Part shown: one piece after another, positions 9,059 through 17,989 of the stretch | Layout: every line of letters starts with the position of its first letter | How positions within the stretch are numbered: position 1 is the first letter of the stretch | Assembly: GCF_025717045.1 (NCBI RefSeq) | Contig: NZ_JAOVZN010000006.1 | Location: 1,009,435-1,073,434, forward strand | Source: Flavobacterium sp. SH_e | GTDB lineage: Bacteria; Bacteroidota; Bacteroidia; Flavobacteriales; Flavobacteriaceae | Length of the DNA: 64,000 bases | Reading direction: 5' to 3' | Made by a program: the position numbers and the translations under genes | Notes under the pieces: model-generated | Database searches by the model: none | The model's input: the letters and a program-made list of their open reading frames with translations, nothing else | What the model was told of the DNA's origin: nothing

Positions 9059-9799
9059 TTATTTAATTTGTTCACTGGTTTTTCCAAATCTACGTTCTCT
9101 TTTTTGATAACTAATAATAGCCTCATATAAATCTTGGTCTTTAAAGTCTGGCCACAAGACATTAGTAAAATACAATTCTGCGTAGGCGATCTGCCAAAGC
9201 AAAAAATTACTTATTCTATGTTCTCCACTTGTTCGTATTAATAAATCTACGTCTGGTAAATTTTGCGTGTAAAGATGCTCATTTATAATTGAATCGTCAA
9301 TAGTGTCTATTGAAATTATATTATTTTTAACTTTATCACTAATTGATTTAATAGCATTTACCAGTTCCTCTCTAGATCCATAGCTTAAAGCGAGCGTAAG
9401 TGTTAATCGAGTGTTGTTTTTGGTCTTTTCCATAACATCCAAAAGTTCTTTTTGGGCTGTTTTTGGTAATTTATCAAGATTTCCAATTGCATTAAGCCTG
9501 ATATTGTTTTCTTGAAGGGTAACAAGCTCTTTTTTTAATGAATTTACCAATATTTTCATAAGTGCCTGAACTTCCAGTTTTGGACGATTCCAGTTTTCTG
9601 TTGAAAAAGCATACAGGGTTAAATACTCAATACCCAGTTTAGCTGAGGTTTTGATTATTTCTTTTACAGATTTTGTACCATTTTCGTGGCCAAACGCGCG
9701 CAAAAAGCCTTGTTGCTTTGCCCATCGTCCATTACCGTCCATGATAATGGCCAAGTGTTTAGGTAAGTTTGTGTGATCTATTGATTCTATTAAATTCAT
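9059..9799 (-). CDS. uppS: Isoprenyl transferase (undecaprenyl diphosphate synthase)
   Basis: UppS is a cis-prenyltransferase that makes undecaprenyl diphosphate, the lipid carrier for peptidoglycan and O-antigen. The motif HLAIIMDGNGRWA carries the catalytic Asp (D21), and the C-terminal signature 'DLLIRTSGEHRISNFLLWQ' is complete. I start at the ATG at 9797-9799, two bases after the porG stop, which gives 246 residues; an upstream in-frame codon at 9820 would overlap porG. It is the second gene of the porG operon. Confidence 0.95.
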   Translation of the reverse strand: MNLIESIDHTNLPKHLAIIMDGNGRWAKQQGFLRAFGHENGTKSVKEIIKTSAKLGIEYLTLYAFSTENWNRPKLEVQALMKILVNSLKKELVTLQENNIRLNAIGNLDKLPKTAQKELLDVMEKTKNNTRLTLTLALSYGSREELVNAIKSISDKVKNNIISIDTIDDSIINEHLYTQNLPDVDLLIRTSGEHRISNFLLWQIAYAELYFTNVLWPDFKDQDLYEAIISYQKRERRFGKTSEQIK

Positions 9800-9801
9800 T
9801 T

Positions 9802-10494
9802 TTATTCTGGGCAATAGCAAGGTTTCTGTCCAAAGGTATACGTTAAAGTAATACCTGAAAAAACATACCAGTCATTATTATTTAAATTTCCAAATTTTAA
9901 AATATCTGGATTACTTGTATTCGGATTGCTTCCGTCAATGTTGTCTGTAAAAGTATAGCGTGCTCCAACTTCTGCTCCTAAAACGAAACGTGGAGTTATA
10001 TTCGATTTTATACCTAATATAATAGGTATAGCAAATGAACTTTTATTTTTTTGCGCGTATATTACGTTTGGACTTGTAGAATATCGGTATAAGTTATCGA
10101 AGACAAAGAAATTTAACCCTGAAAAAATGTAAGGAGTTATCTTTGTATGGTAATCGTGCAAATTAAAATCGAAAAAATTGAATTCTAAACCAGCAGAGAG
10201 TTCTTTAATATCGTTTTCAAAACGGTAGCCTCTCTGGTTTCGGCCTGTTTCTTCAGACTTGAAGTCATTTCCAATAATGTTTGATTGTGTGTATGAAAAT
10301 CGCCATGCATGTCTTGGGCTTCTATTCCATTTGTATAAAATACCAAAGGCTGGTTTTTCTGGGGCGATATAAGTTGTTTTACCAACATCGCCTACAAAGT
10401 TGCTTCCTCCAAAAAAAACACCTATCTCATTTATCTGAGCATTAAGTGTAATAAAGGGGAAAAAACATAACAATAAATTAAAAATTTTCTTCAT
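9802..10494 (-). CDS. porG: PorG (DUF6089), type IX secretion outer-membrane component
   Basis: In Porphyromonas gingivalis PorG is an outer-membrane barrel that associates with the PorK-PorN ring of the T9SS, and its gene precedes uppS, bamA and ompH genes. The same order is seen here. The 230-residue protein has a signal peptide ending ITLNAQ, the family opening 'NEIGVFFGGSNFVGDVG', barrel-like strands, and a C-terminus 'LTYTFGQKPCYCPE' with two cysteines. Identification rests on the DUF6089-like sequence plus this conserved gene order. A good promoter lies just upstream at 10513-10542. Confidence 0.85.
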   Translation of the reverse strand: MKKIFNLLLCFFPFITLNAQINEIGVFFGGSNFVGDVGKTTYIAPEKPAFGILYKWNRSPRHAWRFSYTQSNIIGNDFKSEETGRNQRGYRFENDIKELSAGLEFNFFDFNLHDYHTKITPYIFSGLNFFVFDNLYRYSTSPNVIYAQKNKSSFAIPIILGIKSNITPRFVLGAEVGARYTFTDNIDGSNPNTSNPDILKFGNLNNNDWYVFSGITLTYTFGQKPCYCPE

Positions 10495-10512
10495 TTAATT
10501 CAAAATTGCGTG

Positions 10513-10542
10513 CAAATATAATAATTATCGATACGAATCAAA
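10513..10542 (-). promoter_or_regulatory. Promoter of the porG operon
   Basis: On the minus strand a TTTG (10539-10542) and a TATATTTG (10513-10520) are separated by 18 bases, the classic Bacteroidota -33/-7 layout. The ATG is 18 bases further on, so the leader is short. Confidence 0.7.
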
Positions 10543-10667
10543 GTTCCTTTGTTTAAATGTGCTTTTTTTTCAATTTACGTTATGATTTTGAGCCATTTAA
10601 TGATGATTCACTACATGCAGAACGAGAAAATGTGGTATTATCGTATAGTAGGGATTCAGAAAAGAGT

Positions 10668-11552
10668 TTAATTTCTTTTATCTTCTCCCCAGAGCAATTT
10701 ATTTCTTAATGTTTTTAAGAAAGTTTCGCCTGGTATTTCAACCATTTTTATTTTATAATCTGTTTTTTTGATTTTTAAAATAGATTCATTTTTTACCGAA
10801 GAAATTCTTGAATCTAAAGAAACTAAATATTGATCTTCTCTTCCTGTTACACGTAGTGTGATTTCGGTATCATCAGGAATAACAAGTGGTCTGGCAGTTA
10901 AATTATGAGGGGCAATAGGTGTGATTACTAGGCTTTTTACATCTGGCGTTAAAATTGGCCCACCACAGCTCAAAGAATATCCAGTTGAACCAGTAGGAGT
11001 AGAGATAATTAAACCGTCTGCCCAATAAGAGTTTAGATATTCGTTGTTTAAGTAGGTTTCAACTGTAATCATCGAAGTTGTATCTTTTCTACTTACTGTA
11101 ACTTCGTTCATTGCAAAGTTAAGTTCTTCGAAAGCTTCATTTTTAGGATCGGCAGTTAGTCCAAGCAAAGTTCTTTCAGAGGTTGTATAGTTCTGATCGA
11201 TTACATATTGCAACAAAATGTCAATGTTTTCTTTTTGAACTTTCGCCAGAAAGCCTAATCTTCCTGCATTAATACCTAATAATGGAACGCCTGAATTACG
11301 AACAAAAGCGGCGGCTCTTAAAATAGTTCCGTCGCCACCAATGCTTATCAACATTTCAAAACTATTGTCTAAGGCGCTGTTTGATGGAAAAGTTTTATAC
11401 TCTTTCTTAATTAGCTGTTTTTCGTAAAGCATGTTAAGAAAGTTTTCTTCAATTACCATTTCAACATTGTTGGTGTTAAAAAACTTGAAAATGTCTTTTA
11501 TAATTGGTTCAGTACTATTCTGATAATATTGTCCGTAAATGGCTATTTTCAT
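10668..11552 (-). CDS. nadK: NAD kinase
   Basis: NadK phosphorylates NAD+ to NADP+ in the cytoplasm. The 294-residue protein has the diagnostic GGDGT motif at residues 72-76 and the conserved 'STPTGSTGYSLSCGGP' near 184-199, both parts of the NAD/ATP-binding region. It lies between the CBS gene and porG on the same strand. The gap of about 170 bases to porG contains porG's own promoter, so nadK is probably not required for porG transcription. Confidence 0.95.
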   Translation of the reverse strand: MKIAIYGQYYQNSTEPIIKDIFKFFNTNNVEMVIEENFLNMLYEKQLIKKEYKTFPSNSALDNSFEMLISIGGDGTILRAAAFVRNSGVPLLGINAGRLGFLAKVQKENIDILLQYVIDQNYTTSERTLLGLTADPKNEAFEELNFAMNEVTVSRKDTTSMITVETYLNNEYLNSYWADGLIISTPTGSTGYSLSCGGPILTPDVKSLVITPIAPHNLTARPLVIPDDTEITLRVTGREDQYLVSLDSRISSVKNESILKIKKTDYKIKMVEIPGETFLKTLRNKLLWGEDKRN

Positions 11553-11560
11553 TCTTTGTT

Positions 11561-11600
11561 AAATTAGAGAATTTGTCAATGGTTCAATTAGATAATTGTG
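11561..11600. repeat. Dispersed AT-rich repeat, copy 1
   Basis: AAATTAGAGAATTTGTCAAT followed by CAATTAGATAATT. An inverted relative is at 41371-41400. It lies in the gap between nadK and the CBS gene and has no coding potential. Confidence 0.45.
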
Positions 11601-11651
11601 AAATGCGAAAATCATCTAATTAACTAATTTTCTCATTGGCATATTCATAAC

Positions 11652-12311
11652 TTATATATTAAGATATTTGTCTAAATAATCCGATCGTTCCTTTAGGCTA
11701 TTTATATAGGTGTCTTCCTGATGTTCTGAAATAATTTCATAACCATATCTTCTGTAGGTCTGAATGATCTCATTAATGGCTCCTAAACCTATTTTTACAG
11801 TAATCTGAACGTTTTCTGAATCGGCTTCAGACACAAAACATCCTAAAACTTTACCATTATTACTTTCTACAATTTGGGTAACCTCACTCATTGAATAATC
11901 TAAAAGACCTTTTTGAACAATAATAATCGCTCCTGGTTCTTTTAAAAATGGAGTTTCCTGAAAAAACTTCATGATATCTTCCATTTCATAATAACCTACA
12001 TAGTTATTGTTTTCGTCAAGAATTGGAAGAAGGTTAGTGTGGTTTTTAGCAAAAACTTCAAGAACGTCTAGCCAAAGCATAGATTTTCTTGCAAAAAAAT
12101 GTTCTAAAGTGTATTTGTAGTCAATTGCTTTTTTTTCAATGTCAAATGTTTCAACATCATCAGAAGAGATACTTCCTATAAAAATACCATCTTCTAAAAT
12201 CGGAAAATGAGAAAAATTTACATCAATAAAAAAGTCCTGAATCGATGCTATCGTCTCCTGACTATCAATCGCTCTGAAATCATTTGTGATATAGTTTGTA
12301 ATTTCTGTCAT
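11652..12311 (-). CDS. CBS-domain protein
   Basis: This 219-residue soluble protein has two CBS motifs over residues 1 to about 125 ('FSHFPILEDGIFIGSISSDD' and 'NLLPILDENNNYVGYYEMED'), followed by an ACT-like region ('GAIIIVQKGLLDYSMSEV'). CBS pairs bind adenine nucleotides and usually sense energy state. The architecture resembles AcuB-type proteins, but no specific target can be named. It is 99 bases upstream of nadK on the same strand, and a nucleotide-sensing role beside NAD kinase is only a suggestion. Confidence 0.8.
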   Translation of the reverse strand: MTEITNYITNDFRAIDSQETIASIQDFFIDVNFSHFPILEDGIFIGSISSDDVETFDIEKKAIDYKYTLEHFFARKSMLWLDVLEVFAKNHTNLLPILDENNNYVGYYEMEDIMKFFQETPFLKEPGAIIIVQKGLLDYSMSEVTQIVESNNGKVLGCFVSEADSENVQITVKIGLGAINEIIQTYRRYGYEIISEHQEDTYINSLKERSDYLDKYLNI

Positions 12312-12377
12312 AAATCAATTGAGGATATTTGATGCAAAATAATCAAAAAATACCGAAAACCGCTCTGTTTTACTTTG

Positions 12378-12385
12378 TATTTTTG
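12378..12385 (+). promoter_or_regulatory. Candidate -7 box (TATTTTTG) for pdxJ
   Basis: The element matches TAnnTTTG and lies 42 bases before the pdxJ ATG. No clear -33 TTTG is present. Confidence 0.4.
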
Positions 12386-12427
12386 TCGTAACAAATATAG
12401 TGTTACTAGAATTAATTATCTATTTAT

Positions 12428-13141
12428 ATGACAAAGTTAAGTGTTAATATCAATAAAATAGCAACGCTTCGTAATGCACGAGGCGGAAATGTTCCTGATT
12501 TATTAAAAGTTGCTGTAGATATTCAGCGATTTGGAGGGCAGGGAATTACGATTCACCCACGTCCAGATGAGCGTCATATTCGCTATCAGGATGCACGCGA
12601 TTTGAAAGCAATTATTACGACAGAATATAATATTGAAGGAAATCCGCAGCATAATTTTATTGATTTGGTTTTAGAATGCAAACCAGATCAGGTTACATTG
12701 GTTCCAGATGCGATTGGTGCAATTACTTCTTCTGCAGGTTGGGATACGATTAAAAATCAAGAATATTTAACTGAAGTTATTCAGGAATTTCAAAAAAATG
12801 GAATCAGAACTTCGATTTTCGTTGATCCGATTTTAGAAATGATTGAAGGCGCTAAAAAAACAGGAACAGATAGAATCGAATTATATACTGAATCTTTCGC
12901 TCATCAATATAGTTTAGGGAATGAGAAAGGAATTGAACCTTATGTTGAAGCAGCTAAATTGGCAAATGAATTAGGTTTAGGAATTAATGCTGGACACGAT
13001 TTGAGTTTAGATAATATCAAATTTTTTAAAGAAAATATTCCTGGTTTATTGGAAGTTTCTATTGGACATGCTTTAATTTCAGAAGCGCTTTATCTTGGTT
13101 TGGATAATACTGTAAATATGTATTTGAACAAATTGAAGTAA
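12428..13141 (+). CDS. pdxJ: Pyridoxine 5'-phosphate synthase
   Basis: PdxJ condenses 3-amino-2-oxopropyl phosphate with 1-deoxy-D-xylulose 5-phosphate to make pyridoxine 5'-phosphate, the last ring-forming step of the DXP-dependent vitamin B6 route. The 237-residue length is typical. The family motifs '[15 protein letters not shown]', 'HPRPDERHI' and '[10 protein letters not shown]' are all present, covering the phosphate- and substrate-binding residues of the TIM barrel. It stands alone and is followed by a strong hairpin terminator. Confidence 0.95.
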   Translation: MTKLSVNINKIATLRNARGGNVPDLLKVAVDIQRFGGQGITIHPRPDERHIRYQDARDLKAIITTEYNIEGNPQHNFIDLVLECKPDQVTLVPDAIGAITSSAGWDTIKNQEYLTEVIQEFQKNGIRTSIFVDPILEMIEGAKKTGTDRIELYTESFAHQYSLGNEKGIEPYVEAAKLANELGLGINAGHDLSLDNIKFFKENIPGLLEVSIGHALISEALYLGLDNTVNMYLNKLK

Positions 13142-13153
13142 GATAAAATGAAA

Positions 13154-13196
13154 AACAATTATAACCTGATGTAATTGGGTTATAATTGTTTATTTT
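13154..13196 (+). terminator. Terminator after pdxJ
   Basis: A perfect 13-bp stem (13154-13166 with 13178-13190; arm AACAATTATAACC) has an 11-base loop and is followed by TATTTT. The TATTTTCG just after the stem is one base off a -7 box and might serve the next gene. Confidence 0.75.
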
Positions 13197-13220
13197 CGCA
13201 CTTTTCTTATTAAAATCCAA

Positions 13221-15494
13221 GTGTCGAAATTAATTACATTCTTTTGTTTCCTTTCTTTTTTCAGTGTATTTGCACAATCAAAGGCGACTATTTCTGGCAA
13301 TATAAAATCTTCTGAAAACGAAAATTTAGTTGGTGCCAATATTTCATTTACAGCAAAAGATTTTCAAGCCTTTTCTATAGCCGATTCTCTTGGCAATTTT
13401 TCGATAAATGCTCCTTTAGCTGAAATAAAAATTAAAATCCATCAATCAGGATATATTTCACAAAACATTCAATTTAAAATTAAGAAGGATACTTTTGTTT
13501 CAATTGTTTTAGAAAAAGACATCGCGCATCTTAAAGAAGTTATCATTTCTAACAATAAAAAAAGTGCCATAACCAATCTTTCTAACGGAAAGCTTTCCTT
13601 TAATGTAAAAGAATTATCCTCTGTTCCGACTGTTTTAGGAACCACAGATATTATAAAAATTTTACAGCTAACTCCTGGTGTTCAGAATTCGGGCGATGCT
13701 AATGGTTATTTTTATGTTCGTGGCGGAGATCCTGGTCATAATGCAATTTTATATAATGGAACTCCTATTTATGGAATGTCCCACTTGCTTGGAATTTTTC
13801 CGTTTTATAATGCAGATCATATAAAAGACGTAGAATTTGATAAATCAAGTTCAAACGCAAAATACGGCGGAAGATTAAGTTCGACAACTTTGTTGAATTC
13901 TAATAAAAAACTGCCATCTGAATTTGGCATTCAAGGAAATCTTGGAATTTTAGCTTCTCAGCTTAGTATTGCGGCTCCTTTTAGCGGTAAAACAGGAATT
14001 TATATTTCTGGACGAAAAACATATATCGATGAGATTGTTGGTCCAATCTTGAAATCAGGATCAAAAAGCAATGATGTTCAAGATATGAAATATGGTTTTT
14101 CTGATGGTAATCTTACTTTTTTATCTCAAATTTCAAAGAATAATTTGTTTGTTATAGATGCCTTTGCAAGTGGCGATGAATTGAAAATTAAAGATGAAAA
14201 CCTCGCGCTTAAAACAAGTTTGAAGTGGAGTAATTTTACAGTTTCGCCATCTTTAATTACCACAATTTCGCCTAAAGTAAACATGTCAAATGCCGTTTAT
14301 TTTAGCCAATATTCAAATGATTTAAAGATGGAGCAAGCTACAATTGAATTTGAAGTTTCTTCGTATGTAAAGGATTTTGGATTTACAAATTCGGTACAAT
14401 ATTTCATTAAAAATATTCCAATAGAATCTGGACTTCAATATGTCTACCATAATTTGCAGCCGCAAAAGGTAAACGTTGAAAATTTTGCAACAACCAATAA
14501 TAATATTCAAGATAAGATTAATGCTAATGAAGCGGCAATTTTTACAAATGCAAAACTAAAAATAACTGAAAAGCTAGCTGCAGATTTAGGACTTCGAATT
14601 AATTATTATACTTCAGGATCAGATTCTTATTTGCATTTTCAGCCTAGAATAGTGTTGAATTATTTGGCAAACGAAAAATATTCTTTCTACGCATCTTATA
14701 ATAAACAATATCAGTATTTGAGTTTAATAACTACTTCAAGCGTTGGAATTCCGACAGATTTTTGGATTGCAAGTTCTGATGGTATAAAACCGCAATCTTC
14801 AAATGAATTTTCAATTGGTTCTAATCAAAATCTCTCACGAAATTGGAATTCTTCTTTAGGGGGATTTTATCGTTCGATGAAAAATTTATTGGAATATCCT
14901 TATGGAGTTACGCAGTTCAATGAAATTACAACATTTAAAAATGATTTGTATGTTGGAGAAGGAAAAGCGTATGGACTTGAAACGATGCTTAAAAAAAGCA
15001 ACGGAAAGTTTAGTGGTTGGCTAAGTTATACCTTAAGCTGGTCTGATCGAAATTTTGATGAATTGAATAATGGTAAAACTTATTTTGCAAAGTATGACAG
15101 ACGCCATAATCTTTCTTTGGTTGGAATGTATGATTTGAATTCAAAATGGAATTTTGGACTTACCCAAGTATTCAGTTCTGGAAACCGATTTACAATGCCA
15201 ACTTCTTGGTATTTTATTAATAATAATCCAGTTAAGGAATATTCAGGGTATAATAATGCGCAAATACCTAATTACATTCGAACTGATATTTCGGCTAATT
15301 ATTATTTTATTAAAACAGCAAAAAAAGAAAGCGTATTCAATTTTTCAATTTATAATACCTTCAATATTGCAAATCCAATTTATGTGGTCTTAGATGTTGA
15401 AGTAAACGAAAATAAAGATAAAGTTGTAGTGTCTCAGAAAGAGAAGGTTTTGTATCGCATTCTGCCTTCTATTAGTTGGAGATTTAAATTTTAA
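13221..15494 (+). CDS. TonB-dependent outer-membrane receptor with carboxypeptidase-like N-domain
   Basis: These receptors import a ligand across the outer membrane using energy from TonB. The 757-residue protein starts at a GTG and has a signal peptide ending SVFAQ. A carboxypeptidase-regulatory-like beta-sandwich spans about residues 20-105, then a plug domain ('GYFYVRGGDPGHNAILYNGTPIYG') and a barrel ending in WRFKF. No SusD partner is adjacent; a DUF4249 lipoprotein gene follows after five bases, a recurrent Bacteroidota pairing. The ligand is unknown. Confidence 0.88.
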   Translation: MSKLITFFCFLSFFSVFAQSKATISGNIKSSENENLVGANISFTAKDFQAFSIADSLGNFSINAPLAEIKIKIHQSGYISQNIQFKIKKDTFVSIVLEKDIAHLKEVIISNNKKSAITNLSNGKLSFNVKELSSVPTVLGTTDIIKILQLTPGVQNSGDANGYFYVRGGDPGHNAILYNGTPIYGMSHLLGIFPFYNADHIKDVEFDKSSSNAKYGGRLSSTTLLNSNKKLPSEFGIQGNLGILASQLSIAAPFSGKTGIYISGRKTYIDEIVGPILKSGSKSNDVQDMKYGFSDGNLTFLSQISKNNLFVIDAFASGDELKIKDENLALKTSLKWSNFTVSPSLITTISPKVNMSNAVYFSQYSNDLKMEQATIEFEVSSYVKDFGFTNSVQYFIKNIPIESGLQYVYHNLQPQKVNVENFATTNNNIQDKINANEAAIFTNAKLKITEKLAADLGLRINYYTSGSDSYLHFQPRIVLNYLANEKYSFYASYNKQYQYLSLITTSSVGIPTDFWIASSDGIKPQSSNEFSIGSNQNLSRNWNSSLGGFYRSMKNLLEYPYGVTQFNEITTFKNDLYVGEGKAYGLETMLKKSNGKFSGWLSYTLSWSDRNFDELNNGKTYFAKYDRRHNLSLVGMYDLNSKWNFGLTQVFSSGNRFTMPTSWYFINNNPVKEYSGYNNAQIPNYIRTDISANYYFIKTAKKESVFNFSIYNTFNIANPIYVVLDVEVNENKDKVVVSQKEKVLYRILPSISWRFKF

Positions 15495-15499
15495 GAAAT

Positions 15500-16354
15500 A
15501 TGAAAAAGTATTTGCTTTTATTTTTAGGCTTAGTGTTGGTAAGCTGTTCGAATAATGATTTTACCACTGAAAAAAGTTTGGAGTCTAAAATTGTAGTCGA
15601 AGGCTGGATTGAAGAAGGTGATATTGCCAATGTCCTTTTGTCTACAAGTATTCCCGTTACTGACGTTATTGATTCTACAAACATATTGAATCACGTAATT
15701 AGGTCGGCAAAAATTACGATTTCAGATGGTGTAAACTTTGAAGTTTTAAGAGTTAAAAATGATAAAGACAGAATCCCTCCATTTGTTTATTTTGGTTCAG
15801 CAATAAAAGGAGAAGCGGGAAAATCATATTCATTAAAAATTGAATATTTAGATCGCGTTATTGAAGCAGTGACAACAATTCCAGAAAGTGTTACGCTAAA
15901 AAGTGCCGAATATATTAAAAGAAATCCTGCAGATACAACAGGTTATGTTTTTGTAAAATTTGATGATCCAATTAGTCAGAAAAACTATTATCAGATTGCA
16001 ACTAAAATTGAAGGTGAAGAACCTATTTTTGTTCCTGCATTTTACGGAAATTTAGATGATAAGAATTTTGAAACTTCAGCTGTTTCAGTGCAAATAAATA
16101 GAGGAATAATATTATTTCCTAAAACTAAATTCACGCCTTATTTTGCAGATGGAGATTTAATTCATGTAAAATTAAGAACGCAGACAAAAGAAGCTCTAGA
16201 TTTTTGGAACAGCTGGCAAAATGAAATTGTGAATAGCCAGAATCCTATTTATCCTGCCAACATAAGTTTGAAATCCAATATAAAAGGCGGAATAGGAATT
16301 TGGGCCGGATACGGACAAAGTACTATAATCGTAAAAACTCCTCCTAAAAAGTAA
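15500..16354 (+). CDS. DUF4249-family lipoprotein
   Basis: The 284-residue protein has a lipobox LVLVSC (cysteine near residue 16) and then the DUF4249 opening 'ESKIVVEGWIEEGDIANVLL'. Members of this family are usually encoded right after TonB-dependent receptors, as here with a five-base gap, and probably act as surface or periplasmic partners of the receptor. The biochemical role is unknown. The gene ends at a strong bidirectional hairpin. Confidence 0.82.
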   Translation: MKKYLLLFLGLVLVSCSNNDFTTEKSLESKIVVEGWIEEGDIANVLLSTSIPVTDVIDSTNILNHVIRSAKITISDGVNFEVLRVKNDKDRIPPFVYFGSAIKGEAGKSYSLKIEYLDRVIEAVTTIPESVTLKSAEYIKRNPADTTGYVFVKFDDPISQKNYYQIATKIEGEEPIFVPAFYGNLDDKNFETSAVSVQINRGIILFPKTKFTPYFADGDLIHVKLRTQTKEALDFWNSWQNEIVNSQNPIYPANISLKSNIKGGIGIWAGYGQSTIIVKTPPKK

Positions 16355-16355
16355 A

Positions 16356-16384
16356 AAAGCCGGTCTGATATTCAGACCGGCTTT
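16356..16384. terminator. Bidirectional terminator between convergent genes
   Basis: A perfect 13-bp GC-rich stem (arm AAAGCCGGTCTGA) has a 3-base loop, with an A-run on the left and TTT on the right. It serves DUF4249 (+) and the lipoprotein gene at 16404-17789 (-). Confidence 0.85.
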
Positions 16385-16403
16385 AAACTGTAATTCAAAA
16401 ATA

Positions 16404-17789
16404 TTATTTTTTCTCGAAAGCTTTAATAAACTCTTCAAATTTAGCTTCGAAATTTGAGAACCCTTCAGAGAAATAAGCGCTCATTTCAACTTCTGTGCTA
16501 TCACTGAATTTTAAGTAATAAACTTCTTCAAGATAAGGTTGAGTGAAAGATTCTCCTTCATTAGTCCAAGAAGTCCAATATTTACTTTCTGCATCCCAAA
16601 CTGGTAAAGTGAAAGTATATTCACCATCTTTTTCAGAATGTTGAACGATATCAGCGATTTTTGTTCCGTCTTTTTTAGATACTAAAATTAATTTTATGTT
16701 TTTGTTGAAATTAGCTGCAGTACCTTCAGATATTTTTTTCTCGTATGCATTTAAAGCAGTGTAATATGCTTTGAAATCGCTATTAGCGTCGTTATATTCA
16801 GGATGAGTAGGACGAACATTAGCACTTTCTAAAGCAGCATCATCAGCAGCTTCTGTTGCTAAATCCATATCAGCAAGAATTACGAAATTGTCCATTAATG
16901 TAAACAATCCATTTGCTTTACCTCTGTATTGAACAAGCTCATCATTGTCAATTAATTTGTCAATTTCAGCATTGCTTCCAGCATTAAATGTAATTAAGTT
17001 TTTTCCGTTGAAAGTAAGAGATGCTTTAGCAGTATTTTGTGTACCTTTTGTAGAACTCATTTCCCAAGTGTAACCATCATTTAAAGTTACTTTATAAGTA
17101 AAATCAGTTGGTACTTCTTTACCGTTAGCATATTTTGCAGTTTGTGCAATAGTTGCAGCTTGAGCATTGTCGATTGTTAAAACAGCATCTGCTGATGTTG
17201 GTAAATAAAACCAGTCATTTAATTCTGGAGTTATAGGGCCATATTGTTGAGTTTCTTCATTCCATCCCCATTCTGCATAAGTGTCAATAATTTGAACTTT
17301 AACATCAGATGAAGTGCTTTTTGTAGAAAATACTGCATTGTTTGTAGTTTGTCCTTCTTTAGCTGGGAAAACAAATTTTAATTCAGTGCTTGAAGCGGTT
17401 TTAGTCCATGCTTTTCCTGTGCTGTTCCAAGTATAGATACCATAAACACCCGATACTGTTAGAGCTTCTTCAACACCATTTCCACTTTTTCCGTCAAAAA
17501 TATCAACGCTACTTTGGCTAAGTAAACGAGATAAATTTTCTAATGCTTCAATTGCGCTAGAACTTTTAGTTTTGTCTAATTGTACTAACATATCGTTAGC
17601 TTCAGCTTCTAATTTTACTTTTTGCTGAGAAGGCGTTAAATTAGAGTACGGTTGCTTTACTAAAGCAGCAATTTGCTCTTCTAAAGTTAATTCTGTTTCT
17701 GGTGTTGTTTCGTCAGTGCTTTCGTCACTTGAACAAGAGATTGCTAGTTGCGAAAGAACTAAAGACATTAAAAAAATTTTTTTAATCAT
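16404..17789 (-). CDS. Unrecognised lipoprotein
   Basis: I do not recognise a family. The 461-residue protein has a lipobox (LAISC, cysteine about residue 19), a Ser/Thr/Glu-rich linker, a helical stretch with 'LEEQIAALVKQPYSNLTPSQQKVKLE', and then a long beta-rich, acidic and Thr-rich region ending in Phe- and Glu-rich helices ('FSNFEAKFEEFIKAFEKK'). It is probably an outer-membrane-anchored protein. It is convergent with the TonB receptor/DUF4249 pair, and nothing in the sequence indicates a substrate. Confidence 0.7.
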   Translation of the reverse strand: MIKKIFLMSLVLSQLAISCSSDESTDETTPETELTLEEQIAALVKQPYSNLTPSQQKVKLEAEANDMLVQLDKTKSSSAIEALENLSRLLSQSSVDIFDGKSGNGVEEALTVSGVYGIYTWNSTGKAWTKTASSTELKFVFPAKEGQTTNNAVFSTKSTSSDVKVQIIDTYAEWGWNEETQQYGPITPELNDWFYLPTSADAVLTIDNAQAATIAQTAKYANGKEVPTDFTYKVTLNDGYTWEMSSTKGTQNTAKASLTFNGKNLITFNAGSNAEIDKLIDNDELVQYRGKANGLFTLMDNFVILADMDLATEAADDAALESANVRPTHPEYNDANSDFKAYYTALNAYEKKISEGTAANFNKNIKLILVSKKDGTKIADIVQHSEKDGEYTFTLPVWDAESKYWTSWTNEGESFTQPYLEEVYYLKFSDSTEVEMSAYFSEGFSNFEAKFEEFIKAFEKK

Positions 17790-17954
17790 GATTTGGTTGT
17801 ATTAAAAAATTAAGGTTGAATTTGAGGCGAAAATAATTAATATAAACCGAATGTCTTTACGGGAATCCGTAAGCCTGTAAACTTTTTTCTAATAAAATTA
17901 AATCAATAAAAATTTTGGAGAATATTTAGTTTTAGAGATTAATTGATAGTTTTT

Positions 17955-17962
17955 TACATTTG
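17955..17962 (+). promoter_or_regulatory. Candidate -7 box (TACATTTG) for the hydrolase gene
   Basis: The element matches TAnnTTTG and lies 27 bases before the ATG. The -33 region is weak. Confidence 0.45.
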
Positions 17963-17989
17963 TAAACAGAATTTTTATAAATAAATTAA

